DNA of 64,000 nucleotides from Deltaproteobacteria bacterium (GTDB lineage: Bacteria > Desulfobacterota > Syntrophia > Syntrophales > JACQWR01), in the NCBI GenBank assembly GCA_016209105.1, contig JACQWR010000018.1, positions 124,001 to 188,000 on the forward strand, read 5' to 3'. This document shows, piece by piece, positions 43,421 to 50,620 of the stretch. The translations under genes were made by a program, and so were the position numbers. The number at the start of each line of letters is the position of its first letter. The stretch's first letter is position 1. The notes under the pieces are model-generated. The model was not told where the DNA came from, searched no databases, and worked only from the letters and a program-made list of their open reading frames with translations.

Positions 43421-43693
43421 ATGTCCGCCACGTTGCACGTTCATACGACACATCTGCAATTTACCAATGGCCTGGAAGTGGTAGCCGTGGAGGGAAATAC
43501 GGTGGGCGAATGTCTGAACCATCTTATCAGGCAGTTTCCGCAAATGGAGAAAGCACTGTTTGCTAAAAAAGATAAGTTGCTCAACACGATCGAAATCTAC
43601 GTAAATAGTGCCAGCGCGTACCCGAATGAACTCGGGAAATCTATTCGGGATGGCGATACTATTCACCTTCTCGTTGCGCTTGCCGGAGGATAG
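43421..43693 (+). CDS. MoaD/ThiS-family sulfur carrier
   Basis: A 90-residue ubiquitin-like protein ending in the required Gly-Gly (VALAGG). Its C-terminus would be adenylated by the HesA/MoeB-like enzyme and thiocarboxylated for pterin dithiolene synthesis. ATG 43421 follows AAAGGAG. MoaD-like genes are frequent beside AOR genes. Confidence 0.9.
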   Translation: MSATLHVHTTHLQFTNGLEVVAVEGNTVGECLNHLIRQFPQMEKALFAKKDKLLNTIEIYVNSASAYPNELGKSIRDGDTIHLLVALAGG

Positions 43694-44140
43694 GAGACCT
43701 TCCTGGAGTCGGTCTCTCTCGAACAGGACAAATAGTGCATTATGGAATGCCGCTGCCGGCTTATGTTTTTTATTGTCATTTATGAGCCGAACTGTTACAA
43801 GATAACGTTTTCTTAGGGGCGCTCCCCCGGAATAACCGGTTAACCTCTGACCATCGAGAGGAAGCTGCTCCTTAACTGCCTTGGCCCCACTTTAAGGATT
43901 GAGATGAGTATAATCTCTTCTCATAAAGGATTCGGGCGCACCACCACGCCCGGAACTGGAGAATGGAGCGGCACAAAGCTCCTTGACTTCACGTTCCCAA
44001 ATGGCCTTTACGCGGTAATTTCGTCCGGAAGTCCTTTCCCGTGCGGCCGCCTGCTTTCCCGCGCCCCAACCCCGAAAAGAGTTACAACCGATTCATTAGC
44101 CGTTACTGAGGAAAGCTCTCCTTCCTGCATCGGTCGTCTT

Positions 44141-44260
44141 TTATTCAACACCGGTTGCGCATGGACAACATCTTCCACCGCTGCCGCAGTGATTCCTCTG
44201 TTTTTTTACTTCGGTATTCTTTCCCGCGTTCTCCGCACTATTCACAAGTTTTTCGCTCAT
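44141..44260 (-). CDS. Possible 39-codon Cys-rich peptide gene
   Basis: The minus-strand ATG at 44260 corresponds to the start codon of the Mo/W regulator in the duplicated promoter. The first residues MSEKLVNSAEN resemble its MSEELMNTKEV. The frame then diverges and ends CGSGGRCCPCATGVE. It may be only the decayed stub of a second regulator gene. Conserved promoter and cysteine clustering leave open a small metal-binding peptide. Confidence 0.25.
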   Translation of the reverse strand: MSEKLVNSAENAGKNTEVKKQRNHCGSGGRCCPCATGVE

Positions 44261-44310
44261 CAGGGTGAGCACCCGGAAAGTTCGTTGCACTATAAACTAA
44301 ATATCTTTGA

Positions 44311-44328
44311 ATTGTCAAGAAAATTTTT
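44311..44328. promoter_or_regulatory. Third TTGTCAA box, upstream of the AOR cluster
   Basis: ATTGTCAAGAAAATTTTT preceded by TTGA resembles the operator at 36477-36502, but the left arm is degraded (TATCTTTGA for TATTGTTGA). It lies inside the duplicated promoter segment and upstream of the zinc-ribbon/AOR genes. Confidence 0.4.
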
Positions 44329-44375
44329 CAAAATAACGACACATTATTACTTATTATTACCTATAGTAACTTTAA

Positions 44376-44627
44376 TCACCCAGTAATTGGTATGAATGCT
44401 GCGGCATGGGCGGTTCCCACGGTTTGAAGATGGTCAATTATGAACGTTCCTCACCGATTAGGCAAAAGGTGTGGGACGAGGTGAAAAATGCACATACGGG
44501 GCTCGTTATTACCGAATGTGGCGATTGCGGCTTACAGATAGAAGCAGGAACCGGGGTAGCGATAAAGCACCCGATGGTTGTCCTGAATCAGGCATACAAT
44601 GCCTTTGATAATCATGGAGCTGCGTAA
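44376..44627 (+). pseudogene. C-terminal fragment of a CCG-domain Fe-S oxidoreductase
   Basis: The frame opens after a stop at 44373 and reads YECCGMGGSHGLKMVNYERSS, then VITECGDCGLQIEAGT and KHPMVVLNQAY. These are the two cysteine blocks at the end of a CCG domain, as in GlpC and HdrB/D proteins. Only about 80 codons remain, and the upstream cluster-binding domains are missing. An ATG at 44406 could start a 73-residue peptide but would omit the CC pair. Best read as a broken gene, perhaps once an electron-transfer partner of AOR. Confidence 0.65.
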
Positions 44628-44653
44628 CTTTTTTATACGGAAGGAGGTTTATC

Positions 44654-44920
44654 ATGCCTGGAGACAAATTGTCGACTGCGGAAGGCCTGAGGGCAACAAG
44701 GACCTATGGTCAAGTTCGGTGCCATAATCCAAGTTGCACTTCAAGGATAACCCCGGAACCAGGAGCGAACACGGCGAAGTGTTCAATCTGTGGTTCGGAA
44801 TGGCGTATTTTTTGGATAAAGCCGGGGTTCCCCCGTATCCGGGGACCTGTATGGGAAACAAGCCAGAGACTGGCGAATGAGCGAATGGCGAAGATATCGG
44901 GAAGGAAGGAGGGAGCGTAA
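44654..44920 (+). CDS. Small zinc-ribbon protein preceding AOR
   Basis: An 88-residue protein with a ribbon of CHNPSC (about 23-28) and CSICGSEW (about 43-50), then a basic C-terminus. ATG 44654 is behind a strong GGAAGGAGG site. Its last codons end one base before the AOR start, and the AOR ribosome site lies within its end, so the two are coupled. No family is recognised. Position suggests an assembly factor or regulator for the tungsten enzyme. Confidence 0.7.
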   Translation: MPGDKLSTAEGLRATRTYGQVRCHNPSCTSRITPEPGANTAKCSICGSEWRIFWIKPGFPRIRGPVWETSQRLANERMAKISGRKEGA

Positions 44921-44921
44921 G

Positions 44922-46886
44922 ATGGCATTAAACAGAAAAGTGGCAATTGTAGATCTTACGAGCGGTACAATCGAAAAGAAGCCGATCCCTCTTGAAGTTC
45001 GAAAAACATTTCTTGGCGGCAGAGGCCTGGACGCCTATCTGCTGTACAAATATGCAAAACCCGGTTGCGATCCCTTAGGCCCTGATAACGTCGTGATCTT
45101 CAGCGCCGGCATTCTCGGCGCCACGCTTGCATCGGCAAGCGCCAGAACGCACGTCATGGGAAAATCTCCCCTGACGGGCATGGTCGGAAGCGGCAATCTG
45201 GGCGGATTCTTTGCCCCGGAACTCAGGTGGGCCGGATTCGATCATATCGTCGTGAAGGGAAAAGCGGCAAAGCCCGTGTATATCTGGGTTCATAACGGTG
45301 AAGTAGAAATTCGAGATGCAAAAAATATCTGGGGAAAATCGGTTACCGAATGTCAATGGGCGGTTCGGGAGGAGTTGGGTGATCCCGATATCAAATCCGC
45401 CGTCTGCGGTCCTGCCGGTGAAAAGATGGTGCGGTTTGCCAACGTTATGACCGGGATCAAGGATGCAGCAGGAAGAACCGGTATGGGCGCCGTCATGGGT
45501 TCGAAAAACCTGAAGCTTGTGGCAGCGCGCGGCACGATGGATATCAAGATCGCCCATCCCCGGGAAGCATTGGAAAACGATAAAAAATTTATAGACCAGA
45601 TTGTCAGCGCCAAGGTCAACCAGACCCAGGGCGAACTGGGAACTCCCTTTATCTGGGGCGCTACAAATTCCTGGGGCGGACTGCGGACGAACAATTTTCA
45701 GTATAACCAGATCCTCTATGCCGATGATGTAGAGCCGGAAAGAATTGACGAAATTGCTGCGGAAACGATGGGCAAATATCACATGGCCGCTTGTTTCGGT
45801 TGTCAGGTACATTGTCGGGCAAAGTACAAGATCCCGCCGAGCCCCTTGGCGGAGAAATTCGGCGTGGTAGGCAAATACGATGAAGGTCCCGAATATACCT
45901 CTCAAGGCGCATTCGCCTGCGAGCCGGGGTGCACCAGTGCGGATACGGTTTTAATCGGTAATCACCTGGTTGACCAGTACGGCGTTGATAACCTGGAAAT
46001 CGGCAGCATTATTTCCTGGGCAATGGAACTCTATGAGGAAGGAATACTCACCGCGAAGGATACCGACGGCCTTGATTTGCGGTTCGGCAACGATGAAGCC
46101 CTTATCGAGATGGTCCACCATGTCTGCAACAGAGACACCCGGCTTGGTGACATCCTGGCCGAGGGCGGCATTCGGGCAGCCGAAAAAATCGGCAAGAATG
46201 CGATCAAATACCTTATCCACGTAAAGGGAATGAGCAACCTCCATTCAGACGAGCGGGCGACCCCGGGACTGGCGCTGAATATTGCGACGGCTTCCCGTGG
46301 CTCTGATCACCTGAGAAGCAGGCCGGCAATTGATCTTTACCATTTACCCCAGGAGGTCATGCGAAAGATTTACAGCAGCCCAGTCCCCTATGACGGACCG
46401 CTCAGTTCCGATCACCGGGAATATGTGGGCAAGCCGTGGCAGGTTTTCTGGCATGAACAGTGTTACATGGCGGTTGATTGCCTTGGAATATGCAAGTACC
46501 ATACAGTCTTCCTCGGAGCAACCTTGCCGAATTTTGAAGATTGGCCGAGGGTGCTCTATTACAATACGGGGATAGAAATGACGCCGCAGGAGATATGGAC
46601 CGTGGCTCAGCGATGCAACAATATCGAACGGCTCTTTAATATCCGGGAAGGATTTAAGAAAGACGATCCCTATAAAGGCGACGTGCTTGTTGACCGTTAC
46701 CACGATGAACCGGCACGGCGTGGAGCGCCTGATGTCATCGGCGCCACCATAGACCGGGAAAAATTCAAGGTCATGCGGGCTGAATTCTATCAGCACGAGG
46801 GCTGGGATGAGAACGGCATACCGACGCCGGAGACGTTGAAACGGCTGGGACTCGAAAACCTTGATAAAGAGCCATCCCGTATATAG
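44922..46886 (+). CDS. aor: Aldehyde:ferredoxin oxidoreductase (tungsten-type AOR)
   Basis: A 654-residue enzyme oxidising aldehydes to acids, or the reverse, with ferredoxin, using a bis-pterin tungsten cofactor. The [4Fe-4S] ligands are C291-x2-C294-x3-C298 (ACFGCQVHC) plus C524 in DCLGICKY. N-terminal LGGRGLDAYLLY and GPAGEKMVRFANVM are family blocks. ATG 44922 follows GGAGGGAGC; the longer frame starts in the zinc-ribbon gene. Neighbouring tungstate uptake and MoaD/MoeB-like genes support tungsten rather than molybdenum. Confidence 0.95.
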   Translation: MALNRKVAIVDLTSGTIEKKPIPLEVRKTFLGGRGLDAYLLYKYAKPGCDPLGPDNVVIFSAGILGATLASASARTHVMGKSPLTGMVGSGNLGGFFAPELRWAGFDHIVVKGKAAKPVYIWVHNGEVEIRDAKNIWGKSVTECQWAVREELGDPDIKSAVCGPAGEKMVRFANVMTGIKDAAGRTGMGAVMGSKNLKLVAARGTMDIKIAHPREALENDKKFIDQIVSAKVNQTQGELGTPFIWGATNSWGGLRTNNFQYNQILYADDVEPERIDEIAAETMGKYHMAACFGCQVHCRAKYKIPPSPLAEKFGVVGKYDEGPEYTSQGAFACEPGCTSADTVLIGNHLVDQYGVDNLEIGSIISWAMELYEEGILTAKDTDGLDLRFGNDEALIEMVHHVCNRDTRLGDILAEGGIRAAEKIGKNAIKYLIHVKGMSNLHSDERATPGLALNIATASRGSDHLRSRPAIDLYHLPQEVMRKIYSSPVPYDGPLSSDHREYVGKPWQVFWHEQCYMAVDCLGICKYHTVFLGATLPNFEDWPRVLYYNTGIEMTPQEIWTVAQRCNNIERLFNIREGFKKDDPYKGDVLVDRYHDEPARRGAPDVIGATIDREKFKVMRAEFYQHEGWDENGIPTPETLKRLGLENLDKEPSRI

Positions 46887-46909
46887 GATAAAGACGAAGG
46901 AGGATAGGA

Positions 46910-47410
46910 ATGGAAGCGAAAGTTCTTACTATAAATCATGAAAAGTGCACCGGTTGCAGGAGATGCGAACTCGTCTGTTCCGTATATCACGATGGCGTTT
47001 CAAATCCGGCGCGCTCCCGGATAAAAGTGGAGAAGTGGGAATGGGAGGGTCTCTACATCCCCATGGCATGCAAACAGTGCGTTGACGCTCCCTGCATGAA
47101 TGTATGCCCGGTCAAGGCAATCTCTCAGGACGAGGCGCAGGGAAGCGTAAAGATTGACTACGACGTCTGCATCGGCTGCCGCTCCTGTGTCGCCGTCTGC
47201 CCCTTTGGAGCGATGAGCTTTAACGCCAGCGAGAAGAAGGTTTTCAAGTGCGATCTCTGCGACGGTGATCCGCAGTGTGTGCGTTTTTGCGAAATAAAAG
47301 CGGTGGATTATGTGGAGGCGGCACGAGAGAGTCTGTACCGGAAGCGAGATGCGGCAATGAAGATCTCGGAAGCGAAAAAACTCGGGGCAACAGTACAGTA
47401 CGAAGGATAA
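46910..47410 (+). CDS. Polyferredoxin electron-transfer subunit of AOR
   Basis: A 166-residue protein with four [4Fe-4S] cysteine groups: CTGCRRCELVC, CKQCVDAPCMNVCP, CIGCRSCVAVCP and CDLCDGDPQC...C, the HycB/DmsB arrangement. It follows aor by 23 bases with GAAGGAGG before the ATG. It likely carries electrons from AOR to ferredoxin or a membrane partner. No NAD- or FAD-binding subunit is adjacent. Confidence 0.93.
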   Translation: MEAKVLTINHEKCTGCRRCELVCSVYHDGVSNPARSRIKVEKWEWEGLYIPMACKQCVDAPCMNVCPVKAISQDEAQGSVKIDYDVCIGCRSCVAVCPFGAMSFNASEKKVFKCDLCDGDPQCVRFCEIKAVDYVEAARESLYRKRDAAMKISEAKKLGATVQYEG

Positions 47411-47418
47411 TGAGAAGG

Positions 47419-47449
47419 GGCGCCGGGATGTGATACACGGACCGGCGCC
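47419..47449. terminator. Hairpin after the AOR operon
   Basis: GGCGCCGG (47419-47426) and CCGGCGCC (47442-47449) form an eight-base stem nine bases after the ferredoxin stop. No T-run follows. Confidence 0.4.
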
Positions 47450-47554
47450 GTCTCGTACGACGACGAAAAACACCCGTACAGCGCCGCTTGACCGGGAGTG
47501 CCCCCGGCAAATACCGTCTTCCCGGCGGGCGGAGGCACGGGAACCGCAATGAAC

Positions 47555-47589
47555 GTAGATACCCACGGCCTATACCCGTGGGTATCTAC
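47555..47589. terminator. 14-bp hairpin between convergent operons
   Basis: Perfect arms GTAGATACCCACGG (47555-47568) and CCGTGGGTATCTAC (47576-47589) with a seven-base loop lie 30 bases from the korB stop, between the convergent aor and kor operons. It could end transcription from both sides, although no long T-run is present. Confidence 0.55.
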
Positions 47590-47619
47590 TGCGCTTTAGT
47601 ATCGGCGTATGTTGCCGAT

Positions 47620-48483
47620 CTATGTCTTTTGCTTTAGGATATCCCGTATTATTTCCATGGGGAAATCCCGCTGGTAGAGGGGACGTTTATCATGCCGGTA
47701 TACGGGCAGGTTTTCTTCGAAAGGCGCCCGGTCGTTGTTCAGATAAATGATCCCCAACGGGAATGGTTCCTCCTCCAGGGCCTTTCTAAAGGCCCCTACC
47801 CTGTCTGTAGGATCGTAAGCATCATCCAGGTAATAACTGTTATCCTTGAACCATTTGAAGGTATTGAATTTGTTGAATGACACGCAGGGCTGGAAGATGT
47901 CAACAAGAGAAAATCCCCTGTGAAGAATCGCCCTCTTCATGATTTCCTTCGTCTGGTCAATGTCTGCAGCAGATGCGCGCGCCACGAAGGGAACATCCAG
48001 TGATACGGCAAGCGCCATGGGATTCAGGGGTTTCTCAAAAACGCCTTCGACCTGGACAGGAGTTTTCATGCCGAGTCTGGTCGTGGGCGAAGCCTGACCC
48101 TTGGTGAGGCCGTAGATCATGTTATCGTGGACAAAGAGGGTGATATCGGGGTTTCTCCTCGTGGCATGGAGGAAATGGTTCCCCCCTTCCCCGTACATAT
48201 CGCCGTCGCCGCTCTCAACAATGACCGTAAGATCGGGATTGCACGCTTTGATGGCGGTTGCCGGCGGCAGAGCTCGCCCGTGCAGACCGTTGAAAAAATG
48301 CGCATTGATATATTGGGGCATTTTCGCCGCCTGCCCGATGCCGGATACCATAACTACTTTTTCCCGCTCCAGTCCCAGTTCTTCAAGGGCAGCAAGCAGC
48401 GCCCGGCGGATTGCATAGTTGCCGCAGCCCGGACACCAGGCAATATCAATAGTTTGTTCAAAATTGAATCTGTTTGCAGTCAT
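47620..48483 (-). CDS. korB: 2-oxoacid:ferredoxin oxidoreductase beta subunit (KorB-like)
   Basis: A 287-residue thiamine-diphosphate subunit with AWCPGCGNYAIRRAL, the TPP/Mg motif GDGDMYGEGGNHFLHA and HDNMIYGLTKGQ. With the alpha subunit it interconverts 2-oxoacids such as 2-oxoglutarate and acyl-CoA using ferredoxin. ATG 48483 is preferred; the longer frame begins in korA. It lies 19 bases downstream of korA. Confidence 0.93.
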   Translation of the reverse strand: MTANRFNFEQTIDIAWCPGCGNYAIRRALLAALEELGLEREKVVMVSGIGQAAKMPQYINAHFFNGLHGRALPPATAIKACNPDLTVIVESGDGDMYGEGGNHFLHATRRNPDITLFVHDNMIYGLTKGQASPTTRLGMKTPVQVEGVFEKPLNPMALAVSLDVPFVARASAADIDQTKEIMKRAILHRGFSLVDIFQPCVSFNKFNTFKWFKDNSYYLDDAYDPTDRVGAFRKALEEEPFPLGIIYLNNDRAPFEENLPVYRHDKRPLYQRDFPMEIIRDILKQKT

Positions 48484-48502
48484 ATCGTTGCCCCGTTGCA
48501 GA

Positions 48503-50227
48503 TTAGCTCCTGACCGTATAAGGACGGATTTTTTCCACGAGTTCTTCCACGGAAAAAGGCATGCCGTTATACTTGAGTATCCTGTTTCCGATATCCACAC
48601 CGGTCGCCAGTTTCAGCTGATCGCCAAACTGCGCGGTGGCATTCCCTTCAATGATCACGATCGTCTGTGCCCGGGCAAGATACTCCCTTATCCCGGTAGG
48701 TAGGGGATAGAGCCACGAAAAATGAAGCATTGCCACGTCCTTCCGGTCGAGCCGGTCCATGGCTTCCGAGAGGGCGTGGAACGTTGAACCCCAACCGATA
48801 AGCAGTGTTTTGTAATCCCTGGCCCCCCGCAGAATCGGCGTTACGATATCCTCCCGTATCGCGTCAAATTTCCTCAGGCGCTTTTCCACCATCCTGTTTC
48901 TCGTCTCAATGAAATCCTCCGTAATAAAACCGCCCTCATCGTGTTCATCACTGTCCACGCGAACAATGCCGCTTCCATGGCCGGGAATCCCGCGGGGTGA
49001 GACGCCGTTTTCTGTCAGCCGGTATCTCGCGTAATCTTCTTTCGTTTCCGTTACGTATTTGCCGATTCTCAACTCCTCCGTCGCAAAGAGAGGCGTATTG
49101 TAATAAGAATCCATCAGGTACTGATCGGTCAGAATGAAAACGGGAACTTGGTGTTTGTCCGCAAGATCGAAGGCCTTCCGCGACAGGATAAACGCATCTT
49201 CAATACTGCGGGGCGCAAGGATGATCCGGGGAAATACCCCGTGACCGGCATAGAGAACAAGGTTCAAGTCGCCCTGTTCCGTTCTTGTGGGCAGACCGGT
49301 GGCGGGACCGGGCCTTTGGGCGACATGCACCACGAGTGGCGTTTCTATCGCCCCGGCAAGACTGATGCCTTCCGTCATCAGGGCAAAGCCGCCCCCGGAG
49401 GTGCTGGCCATCGCCCGCGCCCCGGCATACCATGCCCCGATCGCCATGTTAACGACCCCCACTTCGTCTTCCACCTGTTCCACGATTATATCAGCCCTTT
49501 TCGAATAGTCCGCCATGTTCACCAGCACGGACGTGGCGGGCGACATGGGATAGGCGCAGAGATAATTACATCCGCCCGCCAGAGCCCCCAGGGCGACGGC
49601 CTCCCCGCCGGTAATCATGATATCGCCGGCAATCCCGGGATCCCGCTTGATCTCGATCCATATCGTTTCCCGGGCAAGATTCACGCCGATTTCATGGCCC
49701 CGGGTCACGGCCTCCCGGTTTTTAAGACGGACATCTTCCGGCTGCCGGGCAAAATACTCCGCCGTGTAGTCGCTGCACAACGTCCGGTCAATGCCCAGCA
49801 ACCCGGCGACCATGCCCACCGCTACGACATTTGCATAGATCGCATTGCCCAGTTCCAGACCGATTTTTGTGAAGGGAACATCCAACATCCCCTGTGCGCC
49901 GATCTTATCCTTTTCCCCGATGATAAGGGTGTTTTCGCCCGTACGGTAAGCCAGATGGGGCAGTGATTCCCGGTTGAGCGGGATGAGAATATCTATCCTG
50001 TCGAGAAAGGCTGAAACCTTGTGCGAGGCAATCCTGATCTCCGTCGAGTTCACGCCTCCCCGGACGCGGGACATATACTCTTTTGTGGCGAAAATATTAA
50101 ATCCGCCTCTCTTCAGGAGACGCGTCAGGATCGCTTCAATGGTCTGAATGCCCTGCCCTGCCTCCCCCGCCAAAACTACGGACAGGTCTTCCTTGATGAT
50201 ATGCGCCACGGCCTTCCCCCAAACCAT
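48503..50227 (-). CDS. korA: 2-oxoacid:ferredoxin oxidoreductase, fused gamma-alpha subunit (KorA-like)
   Basis: A 574-residue protein with the gamma domain at about 10-190 (VVLAGEAGQGIQTIEAIL, KEYMSRVRGGVNSTEIRI) and the alpha pyrimidine-binding part from about 205 (ITGGEAVALGALAGGCNYLCAYPMSPAT, VEQVEDEVGVVNMAIGAWYAGARAMASTSGGGFALM). The fused gamma-alpha form is usual for 2-oxoglutarate-type enzymes. No delta ferredoxin-like subunit is present nearby. GGAAGGTGG precedes the ATG. Confidence 0.93.
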   Translation of the reverse strand: MVWGKAVAHIIKEDLSVVLAGEAGQGIQTIEAILTRLLKRGGFNIFATKEYMSRVRGGVNSTEIRIASHKVSAFLDRIDILIPLNRESLPHLAYRTGENTLIIGEKDKIGAQGMLDVPFTKIGLELGNAIYANVVAVGMVAGLLGIDRTLCSDYTAEYFARQPEDVRLKNREAVTRGHEIGVNLARETIWIEIKRDPGIAGDIMITGGEAVALGALAGGCNYLCAYPMSPATSVLVNMADYSKRADIIVEQVEDEVGVVNMAIGAWYAGARAMASTSGGGFALMTEGISLAGAIETPLVVHVAQRPGPATGLPTRTEQGDLNLVLYAGHGVFPRIILAPRSIEDAFILSRKAFDLADKHQVPVFILTDQYLMDSYYNTPLFATEELRIGKYVTETKEDYARYRLTENGVSPRGIPGHGSGIVRVDSDEHDEGGFITEDFIETRNRMVEKRLRKFDAIREDIVTPILRGARDYKTLLIGWGSTFHALSEAMDRLDRKDVAMLHFSWLYPLPTGIREYLARAQTIVIIEGNATAQFGDQLKLATGVDIGNRILKYNGMPFSVEELVEKIRPYTVRS

Positions 50228-50620
50228 CCACCTTCCACCGGTTGATCTTATAACGATTGAAGCTCCCCCCAGCTCGCTGCGGGGAATCTTCGATTCCTAA
50301 GGAACATCATCATTCATCATTCGCTCGCTTACCCCGCGGCAAGCCGCGGGGCATGCGCTCGCTGCCGAATTCGCCCGTCCTGTTAATTCGTTATATGTCT
50401 TTTACCATATTAGGACGATCGTTACAATTTCTTACTGGTGTTCTCCACAGTCTGAGTCCCACAAGCCGGAGCCCCCGCACGCTGTCCCTGGGAGAACAAT
50501 GCGCAAGTTTCTGTTGAATTTTTTTATATTCTGATTTAGCTTACCCCATTACGCGGCATCAAGAGATACGTAAGTTTTCCGATACCGCGGGGCATTCTCT
50601 ATGACGGAGCGAATCGGTAT
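50228..50620. other. Gap between korA and the GAF-PilB gene
   Basis: A perfect hairpin CCCCGCGGC/GCCGCGGGG (50332-50340 and 50343-50351) with a two-base loop lies amid REP-like sequence containing repeated CGCTCGCT. The right half is AT-rich (ATTTTTTTATATTCTGATT near 50518) and may contain the promoter of the next gene. No gene is seen. Confidence 0.5.

Larger units (their letters stand above)
43694..44375. other. Gap with decayed regulator promoter sequences
   Basis: About 680 bases lie between the MoaD-like gene and a truncated CCG gene. The 160-codon plus-strand frame at 43904-44386 has no family features and is not accepted. From about 44250 to 44370 the sequence aligns with 36430-36540, the promoter and first codons of the Mo/W regulator (shared CCCGGAAAGTTCG, TTGAATTGTCAA, AATAACGACA, ATTACTTATT). 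The remainder shows nothing recognisable. Confidence 0.55.

Noticed and set aside
43904-44386. 160-codon plus-strand frame before the AOR cluster
   Set aside because: No recognisable domain and no ribosome site. Its right end overlaps the duplicated regulator promoter.
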